Source of the DNA: UBA4782 sp034430215
GTDB taxonomy: Bacteria; Chloroflexota; Anaerolineae; Anaerolineales; Anaerolineaceae
Direction: 5' to 3'
Length of the DNA: 64,000 nt
Assembly (NCBI GenBank): GCA_034430215.1
Contig: DAOUFE010000031.1
Span: forward strand, 1 to 64,000
Positions 1 to 7,850 of the stretch are shown one piece after another. The notes under the pieces were generated by a model. The model searched no databases and was not told the DNA's origin. It worked only from the letters and a program-made list of their open reading frames with translations. The position numbers were made by a program, and so were the translations under genes. The first letter of the stretch is position 1. The number at the start of each line of letters is the position of its first letter.

Positions 1-191
1 GTCTTACTCCGTTTTATAAAATGCTTTCGCAAAAACTATTTTATTGGAGATTCAATGTCGTTCAACCTTCTTTTTTTAAACTGTCAGGTAGCTAGTTAAC
101 AATATTGAAAATGAATTATAAATCTATTACCAGTAAAAAATTCGTGTATACTGATTATTAAAACAGGCAATCTGGATTACAAGAGGGTACT

Positions 192-803
192 ATGTTCCGA
201 TCATTTTCAGAAAGTAGCACAAAAGAAACTATTGACCTGATCATTCGCCTGGCTTATATCGCCGAGTTGAAGGAATGGGATAATCGAACCCACCTGGAAC
301 GCATCCGTCGTTACACGTATGCTATTGTATCAGAAATGGGGATGACGCAACAGGATGTAGATGTGATCACTATGGCCAGTATGCTTCATGATATTGGAAA
401 AAGCCAGTTACCAGACGCATTACTTGGCAAAACAGGCAATTTCGACAAAGAAGAGTGGGCTGTTGTTGAAGCACACACCTCATATGGTGCAACCATCCTG
501 AGTGGGTCTTCCTCACCGATCCTGCAAACTGCTGAGATCATTGCGTTAACCCATCACGAACGGTGGAATGGAACAGGCTACCCTGGGAAACTAAAGAAGG
601 ATGAAATTCCCATGACAGGTCGAATAGTCGCTGTAGCGGATGTGTTTGATGCCCTGACCACTCCCCGCCCATATAAACAACCTGTCGATCCTGCGAACGG
701 GTTGAAGGTGATCCAGGAAGCAAGTGGAACATTATTCGATCCCTTAATCGTACAAATTTTTAGTGAAAAGTTTAATGACATTATGCGGGGTGTTTCCGGA
801 TAG
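192..803 (+). CDS. HD-GYP domain phosphodiesterase-like protein
   Basis: 203-residue protein consisting almost only of an HD-GYP domain, the fold that hydrolyses cyclic di-GMP in the cytoplasm. The metal-site signatures are visible: MLHDIGK around residues 64-70 (His-Asp at 66-67), HHE at 121-123, GYP at 129-131 and the D-x-x-D-A-L-T-x-x-R-P-Y-K block at 150-162. No receiver, PAS or membrane segment precedes the domain, so its input signal is not encoded in the same polypeptide. An AGAGGG ribosome site lies 6 bases before the ATG. It stands alone, convergent with the next gene across a shared hairpin terminator. Hydrolytic activity is inferred from the intact motifs; the family is well known, the target nucleotide is not shown. 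Confidence 0.9.
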   Translation: MFRSFSESSTKETIDLIIRLAYIAELKEWDNRTHLERIRRYTYAIVSEMGMTQQDVDVITMASMLHDIGKSQLPDALLGKTGNFDKEEWAVVEAHTSYGATILSGSSSPILQTAEIIALTHHERWNGTGYPGKLKKDEIPMTGRIVAVADVFDALTTPRPYKQPVDPANGLKVIQEASGTLFDPLIVQIFSEKFNDIMRGVSG

Positions 804-826
804 GAAAATACTGCAAACAGAAAATA

Positions 827-862
827 AAAAACTTCGATTTCTTAAAAGAAATCGAAGTTTTT
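827..862. terminator. bidirectional hairpin terminator
   Basis: Perfect 16-bp inverted repeat (arms 827-842 and 847-862, 4-base loop) flanked by A and T runs. It sits between the stop codons of two convergent genes (803 on plus, 881 on minus), so it can stop transcription from both sides. Confidence 0.85.
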
Positions 863-880
863 CTTTATGATTAATTTCCG

Positions 881-1873
881 CTATGGTGTGAATTCATAGA
901 ACGGTTCTGTAATCTTATTAACATAATCGAGCCCGCGCTCACAGAAGGGATCATCGACATATTTCGAAAAAGTCTCCCAGTCCACCTGCTCATCTGCCTC
1001 TTCCCATGCAGTACCAATGGTATTGTACAGACAGTTAGGTCCAACATTGTAGTTGAACAGTGTCAATCTCCAGATCATGGAATAATCCACCACTACATCG
1101 GGAGTGACACCAGTGGCGTTGGAAACTATTTGTGTGGTCTGCCTGCAATAAGCAAGCAGGGCATGTGATAAATAAGAGATACTTTGTACAGCTTTTGCTT
1201 CATCAATACCATAAGTGCAAGTTGGGCAAGAGGGCGACATCATGGCGATGAAAGTGCCAATAGTATAGTCATCTATTGTATTTGGCTTACACTGGTTTCC
1301 ATACGCAGCATTGCAAGCGATTTGTGCCAGGATGGGACTCCAATGCAAGGCAGTATATGCTCCGTAATAAGTCAGGTGACCTATACCATAGTGCATACCA
1401 TAGGTGCCAGGCCAGAACTGACTCTCATAGCGCAGCAATTGCTTGAGCATCACAGGAGGTGTACTGGTGTCGCGAAAAGCATCCATGATCGCCTGATCAT
1501 ACATGTTTTGAATTTCCACGACCGCTGGTTTGGCTGCAGCAAGTCCACAGGCATTGGCGTATCCAGTGATACCCAGCCCATTATTAGGGCAGTGACTGGC
1601 ATCAATGTAACCATTTTTGATCAACTGACCAGCAAGGTAGCCATAATTGACTTCGGTATGCAATTCACTTGGAGACGCGGACACATAAAGCCAATGCATT
1701 TCCTCCTCGGGAATTTCACCACGAGTCAGGCATAGTGCACTGGAGACTGGCGCTTCTTGCACCTTGTTTATTGGAGCGGCTTCTACATCTTCACTTGCTA
1801 CAGACAATCCGGCTGTGATTATGATAAAAGCCAATACTCCCGCTATGATGACTGGCTTAAGAGACCATCGCAT
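881..1873 (-). CDS. secreted, divergent lytic transglycosylase-like protein
   Basis: About 330 residues. A hydrophobic N-terminal segment after MRWSLKP looks like a signal peptide or membrane anchor, so the protein acts outside the membrane. The core resembles SLT/GH23 lytic transglycosylases, which cleave peptidoglycan: L-x-R-Y-E-S-Q-F-W-P near residue 150 with a candidate catalytic Glu, then GIGHLT in the place of the usual G-x-x-Q motif, and a late F-N-Y-N-V-G-P block matching the usual Y-N-A-G-P. Many Cys residues suggest disulfides. The frame stays open to 2095, but that would overlap the upstream gene; ATGs at 1960 and 1873 are the realistic starts, and 1873 gives the standard signal peptide with a weak GAAAG site. 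It is the last gene of the long minus-strand run. The family call is from motif reading and is moderate. Confidence 0.6.
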   Translation of the reverse strand: MRWSLKPVIIAGVLAFIIITAGLSVASEDVEAAPINKVQEAPVSSALCLTRGEIPEEEMHWLYVSASPSELHTEVNYGYLAGQLIKNGYIDASHCPNNGLGITGYANACGLAAAKPAVVEIQNMYDQAIMDAFRDTSTPPVMLKQLLRYESQFWPGTYGMHYGIGHLTYYGAYTALHWSPILAQIACNAAYGNQCKPNTIDDYTIGTFIAMMSPSCPTCTYGIDEAKAVQSISYLSHALLAYCRQTTQIVSNATGVTPDVVVDYSMIWRLTLFNYNVGPNCLYNTIGTAWEEADEQVDWETFSKYVDDPFCERGLDYVNKITEPFYEFTP

Positions 1874-2027
1874 AGATGTCTTTCGCGAAGCGGATATTAT
1901 TAGATTAATATACTCTGAATTACGATAAATATCAATATTTAATTTGTCATGATTCTCCATGAAATAATGACAAATACCAGTAATTTTTACCCATAGAGAC
2001 CCGCAATGGATTGATCGCATCACACAA

Positions 2028-3113
2028 TTACTTTTTGATACTATCCCATACTGAATTGGATAAAGCAGACCAGCGAGTATGTGTGACATCATCACCCATC
2101 ATACCGTTACAGGTGAAAGCAGTCACCAGTTTTGCATTGCGATCGGCCCAAACCATACATGTTCCCATCCCCAATGCAGAAAAGGTGTCAATACTGCTAC
2201 CATATCCCTGTGATCTTTCCATCGGATTGAAATTCTCTGATTTACTCTCTGCTATGATCAAGCCAAGCCCCCAATTAATATTGCTTTTTATGTATGAATC
2301 ATATCCGTCATAATGGGAGTGAGCAGCCAGATCAATGGTTTCGGGCTTCAGATACTGTCTTCCCTGATATGATCCTCCGTTCAATAGCATTTGAAAGAAG
2401 GTAGCGAGTTCGCATGCATTACTGTGCAGCCCGGCAGCAGGGATTAGAGCATGGCGAATACAGGGCAAGTTAAAAAGCCATACCGTTTGATTAGATGCAC
2501 CGGGAAGTAGAAGTAGCCTGGGGCTTGATCGCAGTGCATTTTTGGGGATCCGCATCCAGGTATGGGTCAACTTCATGGGCTCAAAAAAGTTCGTATATAG
2601 ATACTGGTCAATAGGGATACCTGTAACCCGCCGAACCACCTCACCCAGGATAAAACCAAAATTTACTAAATGGTATGCTGTCTGCGTTCCAGGTGGGAAT
2701 AAAGCCTTTTCTCTCGCCACATTTCGGGTAACCAGTCTCCAGGATGGCCATAAGAATAACTGCTGTTTTAGATGGGGAGCTGGTATACCCACCTGATGCA
2801 GTAAAGCATGGCGGATGGTAGCGGTTTCTTTCCCTTTTTGACCAAATTCCGGCCAATATCTGGCAACCGGTGCATCCAGCTCTATTTTTCCTTCTTCCAG
2901 CAGCTTCCAAATCGCAGCAGCGGTGAATGCTTTTGAAACGGAAAATGTGATGAACGGGGTATTTGTTGTTATGGGTTGGGTGCCCGGTGCGGTTCCAGCC
3001 AGATTAACCTCGAGTTTATCGTTATAGTAAACGGCTACCTGCGCTGCGCAACCAGCTGGATGACGCTTTAACAGATCATTGAATTTTTCAACGACTGGAG
3101 AAAAATCGGTCAT
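2028..3113 (-). CDS. serine hydrolase of the beta-lactamase/EstB esterase class
   Basis: 361 residues with the class C beta-lactamase fold signature: S-V-S-K at residues 58-61 supplies the nucleophilic Ser and general-base Lys, and A-Y-H near residue 147 supplies the Tyr seen in EstB-type carboxylesterases. No signal peptide is evident, so it is probably cytoplasmic and an esterase or peptidase rather than an antibiotic-resistance enzyme. A strong GGGGAGGG site precedes the ATG. It lies 59 bp after the second ATP-grasp gene in the same direction and may be a read-through member of the C1 operon. The substrate is unknown. Confidence 0.8.
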   Translation of the reverse strand: MTDFSPVVEKFNDLLKRHPAGCAAQVAVYYNDKLEVNLAGTAPGTQPITTNTPFITFSVSKAFTAAAIWKLLEEGKIELDAPVARYWPEFGQKGKETATIRHALLHQVGIPAPHLKQQLFLWPSWRLVTRNVAREKALFPPGTQTAYHLVNFGFILGEVVRRVTGIPIDQYLYTNFFEPMKLTHTWMRIPKNALRSSPRLLLLPGASNQTVWLFNLPCIRHALIPAAGLHSNACELATFFQMLLNGGSYQGRQYLKPETIDLAAHSHYDGYDSYIKSNINWGLGLIIAESKSENFNPMERSQGYGSSIDTFSALGMGTCMVWADRNAKLVTAFTCNGMMGDDVTHTRWSALSNSVWDSIKK

Positions 3114-3172
3114 GGCTATACCCTCCCCAATAAAAGAAAGAGAATGATTTTAATTGTACTAAATCTGAAAAT

Positions 3173-4294
3173 TTACATATCCCATTGTTTGCGCAGGGTT
3201 TCAGCTTCTTTCAAAATCTGCCGCCAGCAGGCATCAGGTTTATCACTCTTGCGTAGAATGGTGCAAATTGGTGCTCCGGCTGGTATTTCTTCTCCTGCAT
3301 GAGGGATATCTGCCAATCCGTTGGAAACCCAGGTTCTGGTATCTCCTACCCTCATGTCGTTGGATGCATATACAATCCCTTTTCCCCAGCATGTTCCAGA
3401 TGGATATGCAGGAAGGATTTTCGACAGATTACCCTGGCAGGCATCCATATGCATTTGAAAAACATTGATCCCTGACAACCTTTCGAAAAGTTCAAAGGAA
3501 GCGGGTGGTCGGGGATTCACTTCTAATAAGTAGGGAACTTTATTATTAATAATAAAATCAATCCCATTCACCCCCTTCAGCCTAAAAACAGAAGTTATCG
3601 AACAGATGACTTTATTAATAATTTTCTGCAATGGCTCATCCCCATAAGGAGCCACGTTCCCGCTCCATGCAAAACCAGGAGCACCCAAATCCTTCACACC
3701 AGCGAATTGCCGGGTGATACCTAATAATAATGCTTTTTGACCATCCGCCAGAAAAACAGCAGATGCCAGAATTCCATCAATCCTTGCTTGCAGAACTTCA
3801 GTTGGCTGAATTGGGACAATTCCGTCCCACTCTCGCACACCCATTCCCCCGCTGTGGCTGCCATCTTTGATCAGATATTTACCTTTAACTGGAGGTGGAT
3901 CATCAGGGAAAAATGTTTCTGGAGTACACATTCCAGTACCCTGTAATGGGATGGTAAGGTTTCGCAGGTGACGAACTTGCTTTACGGTTTCACAAGAATT
4001 GAAAAGCATCTTTTCTGTCGGGCATACAGAAAAGAAAACCTCATCATTCTCAAGCCCCGATTCAATAACTACATGATCAACCCCATCCGCTAATGATCGA
4101 GCTGCCTGAGCCAGATTATCAAAGGTGGGCGATAGACCAAAATCACGCACCAGTGAATAGACTTCAGCCTGTGGTGGTTGGTCGCTGTCACCAAAGAAAT
4201 CCAGACTGACAACCTGATATCCTGCATTAACTGCAGATTGAGCCAATGCCCGGGTGGAAATACCAACCAATAAAATTTTCTTTGCGGGTAACAT
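3173..4294 (-). CDS. ATP-grasp ligase-like protein of the H4MPT gene cluster
   Basis: 373 residues. The N-terminal third is a Rossmann-like pre-ATP-grasp segment (K-K-I-L-L-V-G-I-S-T). The middle carries the ATP-grasp fold: K-Y-L-I-K-D-G-S-H-S-G-G-M-G-V, the lysine and glycine-rich nucleotide-binding loop, and L-L-E-V-N-P-R-P, the metal-binding Glu-Asn motif. ATP-grasp enzymes join a carboxylate to an amine or thiol through an acyl phosphate. Proteins of this general kind (the OrfY-type ligase) accompany H4MPT/methylofuran genes in methylotrophs, and here it follows mch and a RimK-like ligase with 21 bp spacing. I infer a role in building or tailoring the C1-carrier cofactors; an exact step cannot be assigned from sequence. 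Confidence 0.72.
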   Translation of the reverse strand: MLPAKKILLVGISTRALAQSAVNAGYQVVSLDFFGDSDQPPQAEVYSLVRDFGLSPTFDNLAQAARSLADGVDHVVIESGLENDEVFFSVCPTEKMLFNSCETVKQVRHLRNLTIPLQGTGMCTPETFFPDDPPPVKGKYLIKDGSHSGGMGVREWDGIVPIQPTEVLQARIDGILASAVFLADGQKALLLGITRQFAGVKDLGAPGFAWSGNVAPYGDEPLQKIINKVICSITSVFRLKGVNGIDFIINNKVPYLLEVNPRPPASFELFERLSGINVFQMHMDACQGNLSKILPAYPSGTCWGKGIVYASNDMRVGDTRTWVSNGLADIPHAGEEIPAGAPICTILRKSDKPDACWRQILKEAETLRKQWDM

Positions 4295-4315
4295 ATTTTT
4301 TCTAAAGAAGATCCG

Positions 4316-5212
4316 TTATTGGAGAACTTTGTTAATACAGTAATCAGCAATCTGTTCAGCAATATTCACAGGGGATACCTGCTGTAATCCCTGCCAGGCA
4401 GGCATGCTGTTCATTTCAATAAAGAAAATCTCACCCGATTCACTTCGCATCAGGTCAATACCGCAATAATCCGCTCCAAGAACACTGGTGGCTTTTAAAC
4501 AAAGAGCCTGAATTTCAAGATCGATGTCAACGCTCTGGGGAGTGCCACCCATAGAAATGTTTGTCTTCCAATCGCTGGCTACCCGTTCCATGGCAGCAAT
4601 ACACTGCTGTCCGACGACCATTACCCGTACATCCTTATTATCATGAGGGATAAAGCGCTGAAGATAATAAATATACCCACCCAACTGGAGGGCTTTGAAC
4701 ACCCTGCCAGCCGTCTCTCCATCGGTTACCCGGACGATACCAACCCCTCGACTACCAAACAGGGGCTTTACCACCACATCGCCGCCTAGAACCTCATACG
4801 CTTTTATGGCCTGATCAAAATTCTCGCACACAAAAGTATCAGGCACAGGCAGCCCTGCATTTTGTAACAGTGAGAGCGTATAGTATTTATCTACCATTTT
4901 CTCGATGGCATATGGCGAATTAATAATACAGGTACCGCTATTCTCAAGTTGATGCAAAGCATCCATTCGATAGATTACCTGTTCCAGGCTTCCACCGGGG
5001 ATTTCGCGCACCAGAACAAAATCACATTCTTGTAGACAGATATCTTTCGCACTGACAGCATTTTTCTTTCCCAGAATGGCAGCAAGCCTGGTTGGGTCAA
5101 CAAATACAACCTTCTTTCCACGTTGTGTCAGAGCGCCTTGCAGCATTTTTCCGTGCCAGGATTCCGAAGAACCAAGGATCGCAACCCTGCCCGAATTGTT
5201 CGGTTCAATCAT
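4316..5212 (-). CDS. RimK/MptN-like alpha-L-glutamate ligase (ATP-grasp)
   Basis: 298 residues of the RimK type. Visible parts: the N-terminal domain, DVVVKPLFGSRGVGIVRV (the ATP-grasp P-loop-like strand), Y-L-Q-R-F-I-P-H around the hinge, and IFFIEMNSMPAWQGLQ with the Mg-binding Glu and Asn. RimK relatives add glutamate to proteins or cofactors; MptN/CofF-type members glutamylate tetrahydromethanopterin or F420. The start codon overlaps the end of mch by 8 bases, so the two are translationally coupled, which favours a glutamylation step on the H4MPT (or methylofuran) cofactor. In methylotrophic bacteria the formyl-carrying cofactor does have a polyglutamate tail, which fits. The substrate assignment is inference from neighbourhood. 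Confidence 0.75.
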   Translation of the reverse strand: MIEPNNSGRVAILGSSESWHGKMLQGALTQRGKKVVFVDPTRLAAILGKKNAVSAKDICLQECDFVLVREIPGGSLEQVIYRMDALHQLENSGTCIINSPYAIEKMVDKYYTLSLLQNAGLPVPDTFVCENFDQAIKAYEVLGGDVVVKPLFGSRGVGIVRVTDGETAGRVFKALQLGGYIYYLQRFIPHDNKDVRVMVVGQQCIAAMERVASDWKTNISMGGTPQSVDIDLEIQALCLKATSVLGADYCGIDLMRSESGEIFFIEMNSMPAWQGLQQVSPVNIAEQIADYCINKVLQ

Positions 5213-6152
5213 ACATAACCTGTTTTAAACGAGCAGCATCCATCCCCCCTCCATGATAAATATGTCCGGTTTCGATACTCGTCAATGTGACCTCTGCAGG
5301 GGCAAACAAACCCGGGTCGATCGCGTAGAAATCACCTGCCTGTTTGAGAATTTCCAGGAAAGGTTTCCCATAAGCCGGGCTGGAACAGGATGGCATCTTT
5401 GCAGCAATCTCAGCAAGCTGCGTATCTTCAGTTTTTGTAACCGCCATCCAGACCTGTGCGGCAAAGAACACCATGTCGTTCGTTCTTCCCAAAGCAGTGA
5501 AGTCATCGCCCGTTGGTGCAGAGATGGGGCATCTTCCCATTCCGCTTTTTATCTTTGAAAGGTCAAACCCAAGCTGATGAAGCTTATGTAACCCTGTCTC
5601 TAATGAGCGGGCTGCTATTTGTACTGATCCCGATAAACAGGATGTGGGAGCAACAAGGATAACCAGGTTTTTAGGATCTACTCCGCATTTTTCTGCAATG
5701 AAGGTACACACATCATCATCAGGGATTGATCTGGTTTCAAGCACCAGCACTGCATGGTCACTTTTCTCAATATAGCCAAATGCCTGGCCTATCTTCAAGT
5801 CTGCATTCAACAGGCAGGCAGGTCCTGACCCCATTGCAAAGAATTCATCTTTTTTAACTGGCCAATTCGCTGATTGGCAAAGAAAGCAACCCAGAAGGGG
5901 TTGGTCAGTATCTATCGTCACCCAGGGCCAAGGGATATCGAGAAGCGAGCTCTGTTCGACTCTAACAGATCCCAACCCGGCAATACCTGCCTCCGCCATG
6001 ATCTGCCCGGCAAGCAGTCCTCCATGGCAATTGATACCAGCATCGATCACCCAGGTGCCACAGGGTTTAACTTCACTCAACATACCGGCTTGTTCAAACA
6101 GGCTTTGCCGGTATAGGATTACTTTCCAGGCGTTTTCATTCATTGAATTCAT
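5205..6152 (-). CDS. mch: methenyltetrahydromethanopterin cyclohydrolase
   Basis: 315 residues, normal length for Mch, a cytoplasmic enzyme that interconverts 5,10-methenyl-H4MPT and 5-formyl-H4MPT. Family landmarks seen: C-H-G-G-L-L-A-G near residue 40, F-A-M-G-S-G-P-A near residue 105, and the block C-P-I-S-A-P-T-G-D-D-F-T-A-L-G-R-T-N-D around 210-228. The stop of fhcC and the start of mch overlap (17 bases); ATGs at 6152 and 6143 are both possible, with a GGAGAAA site upstream. Mch genes occur in methanogens, sulfate-reducing archaea, methylotrophic proteobacteria, planctomycetes and a few other bacteria. Its placement directly after fhcBADC makes a complete methenyl-to-formate branch. No fae or methylene-H4MPT dehydrogenase is in the window. 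Confidence 0.92.
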   Translation of the reverse strand: MNSMNENAWKVILYRQSLFEQAGMLSEVKPCGTWVIDAGINCHGGLLAGQIMAEAGIAGLGSVRVEQSSLLDIPWPWVTIDTDQPLLGCFLCQSANWPVKKDEFFAMGSGPACLLNADLKIGQAFGYIEKSDHAVLVLETRSIPDDDVCTFIAEKCGVDPKNLVILVAPTSCLSGSVQIAARSLETGLHKLHQLGFDLSKIKSGMGRCPISAPTGDDFTALGRTNDMVFFAAQVWMAVTKTEDTQLAEIAAKMPSCSSPAYGKPFLEILKQAGDFYAIDPGLFAPAEVTLTSIETGHIYHGGGMDAARLKQVMYD

Positions 6153-6957
6153 AAACCAGTATTTCTCCTTTGCCCGATACCAGATGATCGCCAGTAAAGC
6201 GCAAGATATTTTTTTGCCACCATGAAGAGGAAACAGGGAATGATGCTGAGTTTAACCAATTAAAGTAAATATGCAACCAGGTTGGGTCAGCATACCCTGC
6301 TGCTCGAAACCCCGGGAGAAGAGTTGCACTACTTCCAGCTACCAGACTGCCTCGTTTCATACCAACACCCGCATTCTCACCCATGTTACCCAGACAAAGA
6401 ATTGTACCTGCATTCATGCGAGCACCCGTGTAAGGATCGCAATTTCCTCCAATGACGATCAAACCACGACACATGGCAGCGCCGGTTTCCTTCCCGGAAT
6501 TGCCCTTTACCATGATGGTGCCACCTTCCATTCCCTTTGTTTCGCCGGCTTTAGCTGCGCCGCACCAATTGCCTGCATCACCAGAGACAGAGATCATCCC
6601 ACCCTTCATCGCAATCCCAAGGCAATCATCTGCATTACCATGGATCTCGATCTGACCACCGCTCATCTCTCGACCAGTGTTACAGCCTGCATTTCCATCA
6701 ATGATCAATTTAACCGTATGCAATTGTTGACCAGCGTTATGAACCAGCCCAGTAACTCCAGTAAGGATCACTTCATCATCAGAAGTTGGCTGGCAAGCCA
6801 GACTGAACACTTCACCCAGATTGGCTGATTGACTGCCAGCCCTTACCTGCAGGTGGTCGATCTCCTGTATTGACAGATGAATGATGTCATCCATGCGTAC
6901 CATGCTTAAATCAATGGGTAACTTTACATCTGGGCGCGTTTTAAGAATTATACGCAT
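6136..6957 (-). CDS. fhcC: formyltransferase/hydrolase complex subunit C (FwdC/FmdC-like)
   Basis: 273 residues. The central part is built of G-x-x-x-G-x-x-M-x-G-G-x-I-x-V-x-G repeats, which form the glutamate-synthase-alpha-like beta-helix typical of FwdC/FhcC. Examples are the GREMSGGQIEIHG, AMKGGMISVSG and GMEGGTIMVKG units. In the methanogen enzyme this subunit scaffolds the complex; in bacteria it is part of the Fhc complex that converts formyl-H4MPT to formate by way of the formyl-carrying furan cofactor. The start overlaps fhcD by 10 bases and the end overlaps mch, so it sits inside one coupled translation unit. Subunit identity is secure; biochemical role follows from the family. Confidence 0.92.
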   Translation of the reverse strand: MRIILKTRPDVKLPIDLSMVRMDDIIHLSIQEIDHLQVRAGSQSANLGEVFSLACQPTSDDEVILTGVTGLVHNAGQQLHTVKLIIDGNAGCNTGREMSGGQIEIHGNADDCLGIAMKGGMISVSGDAGNWCGAAKAGETKGMEGGTIMVKGNSGKETGAAMCRGLIVIGGNCDPYTGARMNAGTILCLGNMGENAGVGMKRGSLVAGSSATLLPGFRAAGYADPTWLHIYFNWLNSASFPVSSSWWQKNILRFTGDHLVSGKGEILVYEFNE

Positions 6958-7850
6958 TCCGAGTACTCCTTCAAAAGCTGGTGCAGATACAGGTGATAAG
7001 GTCCCAGTTTCCCGCCATAATTCCCAGCCGTGATCTGGATGATCCCTGGCAGGCAGGCTGCACGGATGGCGGCTGCCATTGCTTTGCCAACTGTAGCCTC
7101 AGTAGTTCCATCGATCACAAGTTCATAAGCAGCATTAGCATCCTCTGGCAATTGAGTTGTCACCCGGCTGCGTAAAGTAGGGCAAAAAACATCATTGGTT
7201 GAAGCGCGCAAGAATGGATATTTCGAGCGTGGTTTGCTTGGACTACGGCATACCCCACCTGGGAATGGTGCTATTGCCCCTGTGGTATCGCGTACCGCCT
7301 GTGCAGCCGCTTCTGCAGCTTCAAGGGTGCATACTCGGTCTTTCCCGAGGATGATAAGGTTTCCGCCCCCCACCCCTTCACTGATCCCAAAAGATTCATC
7401 CACTACAAATTCACCATCTGCAACCGGAATCCGCCAGAAACGGCGCTTTCCCAGCTTTTTGCTGCACTGGTAGCCATCGCCAAAATACCGCAACTTCCCA
7501 CCAACAGAAACCATCAGATTGGATTCGAGTCCATTGAAACAGGCAGACGTAGCAGATGGCAGTATTGCCTGTCCAATACGGGTCATTAAATGCTCTTCTA
7601 GTTTTTCAGCCGAATAGCTAAAAAGATACAGTACCTGTCCTGGTCTGCCGTCAGGTGTATTTTTTGAAGAAATTACTTCACCTAATCCTGATTCACAGGC
7701 GCAGCCAATGATAGAAATGGCTAACCCTCCGGCAGTTTGAGCTGCCAGGAATGCCAAATGGCTGGTATCTGCAGTGATAATCAACCGGCTGTATACCATC
7801 GGGAAAGCTTCAGCAAAGGTATCATCGATCAATACATTGTTGAGGTACAT
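6948..7850 (-). CDS. fhcD: formylmethanofuran:H4MPT formyltransferase (Ftr/FhcD)
   Basis: 300 residues, full length for Ftr. It moves the formyl group between H4MPT and methanofuran/methylofuran. Recognisable stretches include Y-L-N-N-V-L-I-D-D-T-F-A-E-A-F at the N terminus (the usual start of Ftr), G-G-N-L-I-I-L-G near the middle, F-P-G-G-V-C-R-S-P-S-K and the C-terminal I-S-A/T-A-G-N-Y-G-G-K-L-G-P. A strong AGGAGG site is spaced 5 bases before the ATG, inside the 22-base overlap with fhcA. In bacteria FhcD is a core subunit of the formyltransferase/hydrolase complex, and the gene order here, B-A-D-C, is the one known from methylotrophic proteobacteria. Confidence 0.93.
   Translation of the reverse strand: MYLNNVLIDDTFAEAFPMVYSRLIITADTSHLAFLAAQTAGGLAISIIGCACESGLGEVISSKNTPDGRPGQVLYLFSYSAEKLEEHLMTRIGQAILPSATSACFNGLESNLMVSVGGKLRYFGDGYQCSKKLGKRRFWRIPVADGEFVVDESFGISEGVGGGNLIILGKDRVCTLEAAEAAAQAVRDTTGAIAPFPGGVCRSPSKPRSKYPFLRASTNDVFCPTLRSRVTTQLPEDANAAYELVIDGTTEATVGKAMAAAIRAACLPGIIQITAGNYGGKLGPYHLYLHQLLKEYSECV

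Noticed and set aside
881..2095. Full-length frame starting at 2095
   Set aside because: It would overlap the neighbouring serine hydrolase gene by 68 bases and precede the signal peptide by 74 residues.
6271..6828. Long open frame on the plus strand across fhcC
   Set aside because: It is antisense to a well-supported gene with clear beta-helix repeats; composition (many His, Thr) is that of a shadow frame.
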